DNA of 38,196 nucleotides from an uncultured Gammaproteobacteria bacterium (lineage in GTDB: Bacteria > Pseudomonadota > Gammaproteobacteria > GCA-001735895): NCBI GenBank assembly GCA_937984095.1, contig CALJYH010000111.1:1-38196 (forward strand). Direction: 5' to 3'. Shown here one piece after another: positions 1-7,824 of the stretch. How positions within the stretch are numbered: position 1 is the first letter of the stretch; every line of letters starts with the position of its first letter. Below the pieces are notes generated by a model. The model searched no databases, had not been told where the DNA came from, and saw nothing but the letters and a program-made list of their open reading frames with translations. The position numbers were made by a program, and so were the translations under genes.

Positions 1-198
1 GCTATAGCAACGAGACTTCAAATGGAAAAGGAGTTTAAAGACGGAGCACAAAGTTTGCCGAGTAATTTTTTCCTATATTTGGATTCGAGTGATTTTTCCG
101 AAAAGGGAAACGCACTCAGAAAAAAATACAACATAATTTACACTGTGCTTACTGTCTACTCCTTAGCGTTATTCATATACATGAAAGCAAATGACTAG
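1..198 (+). CDS. Hypothetical protein, 3' end only (cassette 1)
   Basis: Frame 1 is open from the window edge (AIATRLQMEKEFKDG...FIYMKAND*) to TAG at 196-198, just upstream of attC1. Confidence 0.6.
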   Translation, partial: AIATRLQMEKEFKDGAQSLPSNFFLYLDSSDFSEKGNALRKKYNIIYTVLTVYSLALFIYMKAND

Positions 199-207
199 CA
201 CAAATTC

Positions 208-267
208 ACATAACAAGCGCATGCAGCCGGACTTGCTAAACGCTGCGCGTTTTGCGAGGCGTTATGT
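208..267 (+). repeat. attC1
   Basis: R'' ACATAAC 208-214; R' GTTATGT 261-267; AAGCGCATGCAGCCGGAC core. Confidence 0.95.
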
Positions 268-298
268 ATTCGTACAAGATTGAAGTATTGGAGGAGAA

Positions 299-721
299 AT
301 GACCAGAGGAAAAGGGCGGTGCCTTTGTGGCGCTGTAAAGTTTACTGCAAATAAGATAAATAATAATGTGGCCGCTTGTCATTGTGGTATGTGCAGGAGA
401 TGGGGCGGTGGGCCTTTGATGGCTGTTAGTTGTGGGACAGACGTCGTATTTGAAGGAGAGGAGAATATTACTATCTACAACTCTTCTGACTGGGCAGAGC
501 GAGGATTTTGCGGGAAATGCGGTAGTCACTTATTTTACCGACTCAAAGAAATCAATGAACATCAAATGCCGGTAGGTCTCTTTGATGATCAAGGGAGTTT
601 CAATTTCGACTTGCAAGTTTTTACTGATAGAAAACCTGCGTTTTATAGCTTTGCCAACAAAACGAACGAGATAACCGAAGCAGAGGTAATAGAAATGTAT
701 GCGCCTGAGCAGAACACATAA
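299..721 (+). CDS. GFA / Mss4-like zinc-binding family protein (cassette 2)
   Basis: CLCGAVKF...CHCGMCRRWGG...FCGKCGSHLFYR motifs; stop codon overlaps attC2 R''. Confidence 0.88.
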   Translation: MTRGKGRCLCGAVKFTANKINNNVAACHCGMCRRWGGGPLMAVSCGTDVVFEGEENITIYNSSDWAERGFCGKCGSHLFYRLKEINEHQMPVGLFDDQGSFNFDLQVFTDRKPAFYSFANKTNEITEAEVIEMYAPEQNT

Positions 722-788
722 CAAGCGCATGCAGTCGGATCGCCAAACCGCTACACGGTTCGTCGACTGCTGATGCGAGTCGTAATAT
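716..788 (+). repeat. attC2
   Basis: R'' ACATAAC 716-722; GCATGCAGTCGGAT...CTGCTGATGCGAG; degenerate R' GTAATAT 782-788. Confidence 0.9.
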
Positions 789-817
789 GACGCTGATTGA
801 GCAACAGGTCAGTTAAC

Positions 818-1117
818 ATGACGCGCAATTTATTTTTTGGAAGTGTGGCCTTATGTTTACTTTTTATTGGCCTCTCCCAAATTTCTGACCCAAGTATTTT
901 AGGGATCCACGGAGAGCCAGAACAGATATTATACTATGGGGGCTCTGGGTTGCTCGCAGGACTCTTCGGGATAATTGCCTTAGGTATTGGAATATTCCTT
1001 GGCACAACTCAGTTTGAGGGTATTTCTAAGGGCCGGCGGCGAGTTATATTGTTCGCAATGCTTTTGGTTTTTATTGCAGTATTGATAATTCTGGTGATTC
1101 GATTCTATACAAAGTAA
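818..1117 (+). CDS. Small integral membrane protein, unknown function (cassette 3)
   Basis: ATG at 818 (ORF track extends to TTG 797); about three hydrophobic segments; ends before attC3. Confidence 0.7.
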   Translation: MTRNLFFGSVALCLLFIGLSQISDPSILGIHGEPEQILYYGGSGLLAGLFGIIALGIGIFLGTTQFEGISKGRRRVILFAMLLVFIAVLIILVIRFYTK

Positions 1118-1141
1118 TTAAGAGGAGCATACCGCTCCGCC

Positions 1142-1202
1142 ACGTAACAAGCGCAAGTAGTCGGGCGCGGCAAAGCCGTACCGCTGATGCGAGGCGTTAG
1201 GT
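1142..1202 (+). repeat. attC3
   Basis: R'' ACGTAAC; AAGCGCAAGTAGTCGGGC...CCGCTGATGCGAGGC; R' GTTAGGT 1196-1202. Confidence 0.93.
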
Positions 1203-1216
1203 TGAGGAAGTAGAAT

Positions 1217-1612
1217 ATGCACCTTGATTGGAATGCAAATGGCTGGTTCGGGAGTCAACTCGGGGGAACCGTATGGATTTTGGTAGCTGCAGCGATTGTA
1301 TTGGGTCATAACACATGGACCGGATCTATTCTCTTAGTGATATTTCTCGTGCCAAACATAGTAGGTTGCCTGTTGTGGCGCATAAAAAAATTCTCCTGTC
1401 TTGCATCAATACAAATTCTTTTTGGATTGAGTGGTCTATTCGGATTGCTTGCAATTTACGTTCTTGACCGCAACCATTTATGGTTAGAAATTCAGAAAGG
1501 TGGCTCGATTTCTGCGGTATCGGGTTATTTTTTAATCACTTTGATCGTTTTAATCTTAATGATAACGTTTTATTTAAGGTTTGGACGTAAGCAAAATGCA
1601 TCGCCAACCTAA
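1217..1612 (+). CDS. Multi-pass membrane protein, unknown function (cassette 4)
   Basis: 131 aa, several hydrophobic segments; stop overlaps attC4 R''. Confidence 0.75.
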   Translation: MHLDWNANGWFGSQLGGTVWILVAAAIVLGHNTWTGSILLVIFLVPNIVGCLLWRIKKFSCLASIQILFGLSGLFGLLAIYVLDRNHLWLEIQKGGSISAVSGYFLITLIVLILMITFYLRFGRKQNASPT

Positions 1613-1681
1613 CAAGTGCATGCAGTCGGACCGTTACACTCGCTACGCGAGCGTAACGGCCGCTAATGCGAGGCGTTAGCG
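1607..1681 (+). repeat. attC4
   Basis: R'' ACCTAAC 1607-1613; R' GTTAGCG 1675-1681; palindromic variable part CCGTTACACTCGCTACGCGAGCGTAACGG. Confidence 0.95.
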
Positions 1682-1701
1682 GGCGAAATTAGATTACCAT
1701 T

Positions 1702-2247
1702 TTGAAGATAAGGATCTCCACAGAATCTGACCGCACCGCAATCGATGGTATTCACATGAGTGCTTTTGGGCAGCGGCAAGGTCAAGAGATTGTGGAGCTG
1801 GTCAATGGTATGTTGGAAGATGAGACGGCAAAACCTTTGCTTTCACTGGTGGCAGAGAAAGACGGGAAATTAGTAGGCCATATACTATTCACAACGGCAC
1901 GACTACAGCCTGAAAATCAAGAATCCTCAATTCGAATTCTTGCACCATTAGCAGTTTCAAGCGACGTTCAAGGCGAAGGGATTGGAGGTGCCTTGATTAA
2001 AGAAGGCCTAAAACAGTTGGCGGAGTCAGGTGTGGACCTGGTTTTCGTTCTGGGCCATCCTCGTTACTATCCAAGGTTTGGTTTTCAAACCGCAGCTCTA
2101 TTCGGATTTGAAGCTCCACATACAATTCCCGCTGAGCACGCAGATGCCTGGATGGTTCAAGAGCTGAAGACAGGTAGACTTGCTAAAAACGAAGGAAAGA
2201 TTCAATGCTCAGAAGTATTAAACCAGCCTCGGTATTGGCGGGAATAG
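1702..2247 (+). CDS. GNAT family N-acetyltransferase (cassette 5)
   Basis: LAPLAVSSDVQGEGIGGALIKEGL (acetyl-CoA loop), VLGHPRYYPRFGF; TTG start. Confidence 0.9.
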   Translation: MKIRISTESDRTAIDGIHMSAFGQRQGQEIVELVNGMLEDETAKPLLSLVAEKDGKLVGHILFTTARLQPENQESSIRILAPLAVSSDVQGEGIGGALIKEGLKQLAESGVDLVFVLGHPRYYPRFGFQTAALFGFEAPHTIPAEHADAWMVQELKTGRLAKNEGKIQCSEVLNQPRYWRE

Positions 2248-2251
2248 AGCC

Positions 2252-2324
2252 GGCTAACAAGCGCATGCAGTCGGACAAAGCGCCTGCTACGTGTGCACTT
2301 TGCCACTGATGCGAGGCGTTATGT
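2252..2324 (+). repeat. attC5
   Basis: R'' GGCTAAC; R' GTTATGT 2318-2324; AAGCGCATGCAGTCGGAC...CACTGATGCGAGGC. Confidence 0.95.
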
Positions 2325-2342
2325 GAACAACCGGAGGCACAC

Positions 2343-2612
2343 ATGGACAAAGCGTTAATAGGATTTCTGGTAATATTCATGATCTTGCACCTATTGCTAG
2401 TAGTCGTGCCAATCACAACTACTCTGCGAGCGAATATCTCGGGGAAAAGTAAGATATTATGGTGTGCATTCCTCGCATTACTTCCATTCATAGGTGTAGC
2501 CTTGTTTCATTTTCGATTCAGATCAAGTTTGTTCTTGGGAAAAACCTGGGAACCGAGTCCGCATGATTTGGGGGTGAGAAATCCGCATGATTCAACAAAC
2601 GATCGAGATTGA
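2343..2612 (+). CDS. Small membrane protein, possibly PLDc_N-like (cassette 6)
   Basis: 89 aa, two hydrophobic segments followed by a charged tail; between attC5 and attC6. Confidence 0.65.
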   Translation: MDKALIGFLVIFMILHLLLVVVPITTTLRANISGKSKILWCAFLALLPFIGVALFHFRFRSSLFLGKTWEPSPHDLGVRNPHDSTNDRD

Positions 2613-2621
2613 CATAGGTTT

Positions 2622-2682
2622 ACATAACAAGCACATGCAGTCGGACCCGGCGAAGCTGGACCGTTGATGCGAGACGTCATGT
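2622..2682 (+). repeat. attC6
   Basis: R'' ACATAAC 2622-2628; R' GTCATGT 2676-2682 (one mutation from GTT). Confidence 0.92.
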
Positions 2683-2702
2683 GGCAATAACAATTTAGAA
2701 GC

Positions 2703-3131
2703 ATGAGTAGAATTCACTATCTTTTCTTAGCAGTACTAATTTCAGGCCTTCCCGCCAATTCAGTAGCCTCGGATGACACCAGGATACTCGTAGAGTTACC
2801 CGAAACGATGCAACAACATATGTTGTCCAACATGCGCGATCACCTAGCCGCCATAAACGAAATTCTTGTTTATCTAGATAACGATGAACTGGAAAAAGCA
2901 GCAGAAACAGCCGAGTATCGATTGGGCATGAGTTCACTAAAATCCCATGGGGCCAGTCACATGGCTAAATTTATGCCTGAAGGAATGCGCCAAGCTGGTA
3001 CCACTATGCACAAAGCAGCAAGTCGTTTCGCACTGAAAGCGCAGGAGGGCGAGGCATTGCCAGCATACAAAGCGCTCTCAGATATTACTTCTGCTTGTGT
3101 GGCATGTCATTCAGGTTACAGAGTCAAATGA
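2703..3131 (+). CDS. Exported cytochrome c'/b562-like c-type cytochrome (cassette 7)
   Basis: N-terminal signal peptide; helical body; single C-terminal heme motif CVACHSGYR. Confidence 0.8.
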   Translation: MSRIHYLFLAVLISGLPANSVASDDTRILVELPETMQQHMLSNMRDHLAAINEILVYLDNDELEKAAETAEYRLGMSSLKSHGASHMAKFMPEGMRQAGTTMHKAASRFALKAQEGEALPAYKALSDITSACVACHSGYRVK

Positions 3132-3138
3132 CAAATTT

Positions 3139-3200
3139 GCCACAAAACAGGCACATGCACTCGGACCTGGCTAACGCCAGACCGATGATTTGATTTTAAA
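3139..3200 (+). repeat. attC7 (degenerate)
   Basis: GCCACAAAACAGGCACATGCACTCGGACCTGGCTAACGCCAGACCGATGATTTG; R' decayed, right boundary approximate. Confidence 0.75.
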
Positions 3201-3213
3201 AAACCGAGGCGGA

Positions 3214-3660
3214 ATGGATGTAACCTGGCAAATAAGGGAAGCAACTCCAGAAGACTCCCATGGTCTTAAAAGCTGCATGGAGTCGGCATATGCAACATAT
3301 CAAGATCGTATGGGCGGTGAACGATTACCGCCTATGGACGTTGATTACTTATCAGAGATTAAAAATCACCCCACTTGGGTAGTTGAATCAAAAGGGAGTA
3401 TTCTTGGTGGCCTAGTTATGATGTTCGAAAATGACGAAGCCTCAATAGCAAATATTGCTATTGATCCCAAGTGCCAGGGGAAAGGCATCGGTGGCGCGCT
3501 AATAAGATTTGCAGAATCGAAAGCAATAGAAGGCAGCTTTCCTGAACTACATCTCGCTACCCATGTATTACTTAATGAAAATATATCGCTATATCAGAAT
3601 CTTGGTTGGGAGGAAACTGGTAGGGATGAAACCAGAGTTTTTATGAAAAAAAAATTATGA
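3214..3660 (+). CDS. GNAT family N-acetyltransferase (cassette 8)
   Basis: IAIDPKCQGKGIGGALIRFAE motif; ATG 3214 preferred to TTG 3190, which falls inside the degenerate attC7. Confidence 0.9.
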   Translation: MDVTWQIREATPEDSHGLKSCMESAYATYQDRMGGERLPPMDVDYLSEIKNHPTWVVESKGSILGGLVMMFENDEASIANIAIDPKCQGKGIGGALIRFAESKAIEGSFPELHLATHVLLNENISLYQNLGWEETGRDETRVFMKKKL

Positions 3661-3689
3661 GTCAGTAGAAAAAAGTGTCCCAATAAATC

Positions 3690-3761
3690 GTCTAACAATC
3701 GCATGCAGTCGGACCAACAAACCGCTGCGCGTTTTGTTTGCCGCTGATGCGAGCATTATGA
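3690..3761 (+). repeat. attC8
   Basis: R'' GTCTAAC; AATCGCATGCAGTCGGAC...GCCGCTGATGCGAGC; R' ATTATGA 3755-3761. Confidence 0.92.
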
Positions 3762-3784
3762 GAGCTAAAGAAGGATAACTATCA

Positions 3785-4504
3785 ATGATCGATCTAGACT
3801 TAGATATCCGCACCAAAGATGGAGTGATGAACACGTTTATCACGCACCCCGAAGAGAATGGGCCGCATCCTGTTATTATTTTCTTGATGGATGCACCGGG
3901 CAAGCGCGAAGAGTTGCATGACATGGCGCGCCGACTTGGTTCTGCTGGATATTACGTGATGTTGCCAAACCTTTACTATCGGAGACTGCGAGAGTTCGAT
4001 GTCGAATCGTCGAGTCGAGAAGAAATGTTTGAGCATATGCATTCGCTCTCGAATGCGATGGTTTGTGAGGATATTGAAGCACTATTTCATTTTTCTGCGT
4101 CGGATAGTGCCGCTCGCGATGGAAAGGCAGGTTGTGTTGGTTATTGTATGAGCGGCCCATTCGTATTCGCGGCAGCGGCTGCCTTCCCCGATCAAATTGC
4201 GGCCTCTGCTTCATTTCACGGCGTGCGTTTGTTCGTTGATGCCGAAGACTCCCCGCACCTGAGCGCCCGAAAGATCAGGGGAGAGATGTATTTTGGTTGC
4301 GCTGAGACTGACGAATATGCACCTCAAAAAATGATCGATGATCTAAATCACCACCTGGCTGGAACAGGGATCAATTATCGAATCGAAATTTATCCGGGTA
4401 CGGAACACGGATTCGTATTCCCGTTAAGACAGGGAAAATACCACAAGGCATCGGCTGAACGGCATTGGGAAAGATTACTGGCGTTATATGACCGCTGTTT
4501 GTAG
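3785..4504 (+). CDS. Dienelactone hydrolase family protein (cassette 9)
   Basis: Alpha/beta hydrolase with VGYCMSGPF nucleophile elbow (Cys) and GTEHGF histidine motif. Confidence 0.92.
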   Translation: MIDLDLDIRTKDGVMNTFITHPEENGPHPVIIFLMDAPGKREELHDMARRLGSAGYYVMLPNLYYRRLREFDVESSSREEMFEHMHSLSNAMVCEDIEALFHFSASDSAARDGKAGCVGYCMSGPFVFAAAAAFPDQIAASASFHGVRLFVDAEDSPHLSARKIRGEMYFGCAETDEYAPQKMIDDLNHHLAGTGINYRIEIYPGTEHGFVFPLRQGKYHKASAERHWERLLALYDRCL

Positions 4505-4558
4505 GGCCGTGCTGAGAATATACAATGATTCGAAAATCGATTTCTCGATCCAACGTTC

Positions 4559-4595
4559 TCATAACAAGCGGTTGCAGCTGAATCGAGCGTTAGGT
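4559..4595 (+). repeat. attC9 (very short, 37 nt)
   Basis: TCATAACAAGCGGTTGCAGCTGAATCGAGCGTTAGGT: intact R'' and R' with most of the internal arm missing. Confidence 0.8.
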
Positions 4596-4624
4596 AACCT
4601 GATCTAAAGAGATTTCGAGCATAA

Positions 4625-4960
4625 ATGAAAAGAAAAACTTCAATATTCATCGGCGTCGTTACCATCCTCTTTTCACATCTTGCTCATTCTGGAGCAGGAT
4701 GGACAGATTACGCAACCGTGGCCGAACTAATTCCGACTAGCCATCACTACTACAAATTTAAACTCCCGGTTAAGAAAAATCCAAGTGATTGTAAGGAGGA
4801 AAATTGGTTCTATCAAAACTACGGCTCTCTTGGTTCGGATAAAATGTTTAATGCTCTACTCGAGGGAATAAAATCGAGACTTCGATTGCGTGTTTACGTT
4901 ACTGGAGTTTGTAATCTTGATGGGTACTCAGAGATATCATCTATTGGCATCATTCCGTAA
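4625..4960 (+). CDS. Small exported hypothetical protein (cassette 10)
   Basis: ATG with N-terminal signal-like segment; 111 aa between attC9 and attC10. Confidence 0.65.
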   Translation: MKRKTSIFIGVVTILFSHLAHSGAGWTDYATVAELIPTSHHYYKFKLPVKKNPSDCKEENWFYQNYGSLGSDKMFNALLEGIKSRLRLRVYVTGVCNLDGYSEISSIGIIP

Positions 4961-4969
4961 GAAATGGTT

Positions 4970-5031
4970 ACCTAACAAGGCATTGAAGAAGGACCTCAGC
5001 ATAGTTAGTGCCTCTGAATGAAGCGTTAGGG
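4970..5031 (+). repeat. attC10 (divergent attC family)
   Basis: R'' ACCTAAC 4970-4976; R' GTTAGGG 5025-5031; interior AAGGCATTGAAGAAGGACCTCAGCATAGTTAGTGCCTCTGAATGAAGC differs from the dominant family. Confidence 0.88.
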
Positions 5032-5051
5032 GGCACTTAGGAGAATTCAAG

Positions 5052-5450
5052 ATGACTATTTATGGTGGATGTTTATGCGGTGGCGTTCGTTATGAAATCA
5101 ATGGACAACTGATAAACGCAGGTAACTGCCATTGTTCAATGTGCAGGCGACAGCATGGCGCAGCATTTTCGACATACGCAGAATTCAATCCAGACGATTT
5201 CAGCTGGGTTTCAGGCGAAGACCTGGTAAAAGTATACGAGACGATACCCGGAGGAGGATGGTGTTTTTGTAGTGTCTGTGGTTCGTCATTAGCGGGAACC
5301 GAAGAGGGCAAAGTAACCATGGTAACGCTTGGCACCGTTGAGGGGGATCCAGGAGTCCGACCAGACTCGCACGTATTCGTAGGTTCCAAGGCATCGTGGC
5401 ACAAAATAACTGATGAACTCCCACGATTCGATGAGTGGGAATCATCATAA
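5052..5450 (+). CDS. GFA / Mss4-like family protein (cassette 11)
   Basis: GGCLCGGVRYEI, CHCSMCRRQHGAAFSTYAEF, WCFCSVCGSSL motifs. Confidence 0.92.
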   Translation: MTIYGGCLCGGVRYEINGQLINAGNCHCSMCRRQHGAAFSTYAEFNPDDFSWVSGEDLVKVYETIPGGGWCFCSVCGSSLAGTEEGKVTMVTLGTVEGDPGVRPDSHVFVGSKASWHKITDELPRFDEWESS

Positions 5451-5455
5451 AATGC

Positions 5456-5528
5456 CCCTAACAAGCGCACGCAGTGAGACAAAGAACCTGCTACGCGTGC
5501 ACTTTGCCGCTGATGCGGAGCGTTAGGG
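5456..5528 (+). repeat. attC11
   Basis: R'' CCCTAAC; R' GTTAGGG 5522-5528; interior near-identical to attC5. Confidence 0.94.
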
Positions 5529-5540
5529 TGCTTTAAAGAG

Positions 5541-5978
5541 ATGCTGATACGTCTAGCTCAAAAAGAGGATTACAATCAATTGCTCGGCCTTCTTAAGCAA
5601 TTAAACCCGGCAGATCCAGAAACAGCAGAAGTCGAATATAAAGTATTCGAGGAAATTATTGAGTCAAAATACCTGGATTTAATTGTGGCTGAATATGAAG
5701 GCAATCTTCTAGGTTCGTGTTACTTAAACTTAGTACCAAATATGACTAGAGGTGGCAGGCCCTATGCAGTAATTGAAAACGTGATAACTGATTCGGAGCA
5801 TCGCAGTCGAGGAATCGGAAAGGCACTAATAAAGCGGGCACTAGAACTAGCAGGAAAGGAAAACTGTTATAAAGTAATGCTTATGTCCGGAAGAAAGGAC
5901 CAGGCAGTTCATGCATTCTATAAAAAGTGCGGTTTCGACTCAGATGAAAAACAAGCATATATTCAACGCATACCCTAA
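5541..5978 (+). CDS. GNAT family N-acetyltransferase (cassette 12)
   Basis: ENVITDSEHRSRGIGKALIKRALELA...HAFYKKCGFDSDEKQAYI. Confidence 0.93.
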   Translation: MLIRLAQKEDYNQLLGLLKQLNPADPETAEVEYKVFEEIIESKYLDLIVAEYEGNLLGSCYLNLVPNMTRGGRPYAVIENVITDSEHRSRGIGKALIKRALELAGKENCYKVMLMSGRKDQAVHAFYKKCGFDSDEKQAYIQRIP

Positions 5979-6034
5979 TAAAAAAATTCAGTCAGACCTG
6001 GCTGATGCCCGGCCGCTGATGCGGGCTGTTATGT
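5973..6034 (+). repeat. attC12
   Basis: R'' CCCTAAT (mutated); TTCAGTCAGACCTGGCTGATGCCCGGCCGCTGATGCGGGCT; R' GTTATGT 6028-6034. Confidence 0.85.
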
Positions 6035-6049
6035 TGCCCGAGAGTTTGG

Positions 6050-6529
6050 ATGCCTAAAGAGATAGAAAGAAAATTTCTAGTAAAATTAAAAGAGATTGTC
6101 CTCCCCGATAAAGGTGAGGATATAAAGCAAGGATATTTCCCAATCGCCGATGGCATAAAAACAGCTATACGAGTTCGTGTTAAAGGTAGTAATGCTTACT
6201 TGACTATAAAAGGTGAGAACAAAGGCGCAGTTAGAACGGAATATGAGTACGCCATTCCAATTAATGAAGCCACGGAGATGTTGGAAGGTATGTGCCAAAA
6301 ACCACTCATAGATAAAACGCGCTATGAAATTTCAGTAGGTCAACATATTTGGGAGATCGATATATTTCACGGTGAAAATAAAGGGCTAGTGGTTGCGGAA
6401 ATTGAGCTTTTGGAGGAAAGTGATAAGTTTGATCTCCCTGGTTGGGTAGGTGAAGAGGTAACTAATGACCCGAAGTATTACAATTCCAATTTATTACTCA
6501 ATCCATATAGAAAATGGTGCACAACATAA
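6050..6529 (+). CDS. CYTH domain protein (triphosphate tunnel family) (cassette 13)
   Basis: MPKEIERKFLVK (ExExK), RVRVKGSNAYLTIKGENKG, RTEYEY, KTRYEI, EIDIFHGENKGLVVAEIEL. Confidence 0.93.
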   Translation: MPKEIERKFLVKLKEIVLPDKGEDIKQGYFPIADGIKTAIRVRVKGSNAYLTIKGENKGAVRTEYEYAIPINEATEMLEGMCQKPLIDKTRYEISVGQHIWEIDIFHGENKGLVVAEIELLEESDKFDLPGWVGEEVTNDPKYYNSNLLLNPYRKWCTT

Positions 6530-6586
6530 CAAGCAAATGCAGGCGGATCCGGCTAAGGCAGGGCAGCTGAGATTTGAGCGTTATGT
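6524..6586 (+). repeat. attC13
   Basis: R'' ACATAAC 6524-6530; R' GTTATGT 6580-6586. Confidence 0.92.
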
Positions 6587-6657
6587 GACAATTACAAATT
6601 ATGAGTAACGGTAAAATTACGTTAGCGTAATAGCCGACGAAAAAGGAGCCGAAATCA

Positions 6658-7452
6658 TTGTTTGACCTAACTACAGATCGCCTTCTGCTGAAGCCCATCC
6701 GTCATAAGGATGCAAAGTATGTGGAAAGGATCATTTTTGAAGATCCTGAAGTTGTTAAAGGTTTGGCTCATGACGGCTCCGATCCTAATGTTCGTCACAC
6801 ACATTCAAATAACTGGAGCTTTTTTGGCCCAGATGGAAACAATGAATTCTGGGAAGAATGTAAAATTGGACTTTATGTCATTACTGATCGAAGCGGAGAA
6901 TTGGCACCCTCCTCAGAGTTCATGGGAGTAACCGGTGTATATCTCGAAAAGGAAGATGAAAAGTGGACGGGTGAATTGTTTTATGCGCTTGGTACGTCGT
7001 ACCATGGAAAGGGTGTTATGAGTGAAGCCTGTGATTCAGTTATTTCTCATTTTAGATCTATACCTAATTCAGATTCTCTTTATGCGGTTTATTGGCAGGT
7101 TCTAAATCCAGCATCGGGAGGCATCCTAAATAAACTAGGATTCAAGAAAGCCGGATCCCAGTCAATTGTCCAGGAATATGATGAAGAAACTGCAATTGGA
7201 ATTCGTAACTTTGAACTTTGGAGACTTGCAAATTCGTCGGGTGATGACAAGGCACGCGTAGCTGAGGAAGTTGCAACAAAACTGGGCCACCTCGAAATAG
7301 AGGGCATCTCGTCTAAGCCAGAAAATCTTGGTGATATCCTCGATGCAATCTCAGATAAAACCCGGGTAAGCGAATTAGGAGGCCTGGTAGAGACTGCTCT
7401 TGAAATAGGTCGAAATACGCCAGGTTTGGCAATGACGAGACTTTATGTATAA
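6658..7452 (+). CDS. GNAT family acetyltransferase (RimJ/RimL-like) with ~75 aa C-terminal extension (cassette 14)
   Basis: TDRLLLKPIRHKDAKYVER, YHGKGVMSEACDSVISHF, NKLGFKKAG; TTG start. Confidence 0.85.
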   Translation: MFDLTTDRLLLKPIRHKDAKYVERIIFEDPEVVKGLAHDGSDPNVRHTHSNNWSFFGPDGNNEFWEECKIGLYVITDRSGELAPSSEFMGVTGVYLEKEDEKWTGELFYALGTSYHGKGVMSEACDSVISHFRSIPNSDSLYAVYWQVLNPASGGILNKLGFKKAGSQSIVQEYDEETAIGIRNFELWRLANSSGDDKARVAEEVATKLGHLEIEGISSKPENLGDILDAISDKTRVSELGGLVETALEIGRNTPGLAMTRLYV

Positions 7453-7464
7453 CAACAAGCTGCC

Positions 7465-7524
7465 ACCTAACAAGGCTCTGCTGTCGGACGCGGCAAAGCC
7501 GCACCGCCGAGCACAGCGTTATGA
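7465..7524 (+). repeat. attC14 (second attC subfamily)
   Basis: ACCTAACAAGGCTCTGCTGTCGGACGCGGCAAAGCCGCACCGCCGAGCACAGCGTTATGA. Confidence 0.92.
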
Positions 7525-7527
7525 TTT

Positions 7528-7824
7528 ATGGAAAACCTAGGTAACAACCAATGCCCTAACTGCGGGCACCGCTTTAGTAACATGGAGATGTTATTTTGGG
7601 GATTAAGCAAAACCAGTAGTTGTCCAGATTGCGAGATCGAACTTAGCGTAAATAAGGATAGAATATTAATTCTCTGGATAATCGGCGTAGTAGCGATCAT
7701 TTCGATTAAACTTAACGTCAGATTAGATTCATTCTGGGGTTGGGCTGCTATTGCTATTTTTATTGTTATCTTTTGTATGATTTCAATATGGATTCAAAAA
7801 CTTGAAATTAAAAATAAATCATAA
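7528..7824 (+). CDS. Zinc-ribbon (CPNCGHRF...CPDCEIEL) two-TM membrane protein (cassette 15)
   Basis: Two CPxC motifs followed by two hydrophobic segments. Confidence 0.8.
   Translation: MENLGNNQCPNCGHRFSNMEMLFWGLSKTSSCPDCEIELSVNKDRILILWIIGVVAIISIKLNVRLDSFWGWAAIAIFIVIFCMISIWIQKLEIKNKS

Noticed and set aside
236-529. Minus-strand ORFs in the cassette region (also 2183-2491, 5090-5482, 14579-14953, etc.)
   Set aside because: They overlap attC sites and well-supported + strand genes and have no recognisable domains.
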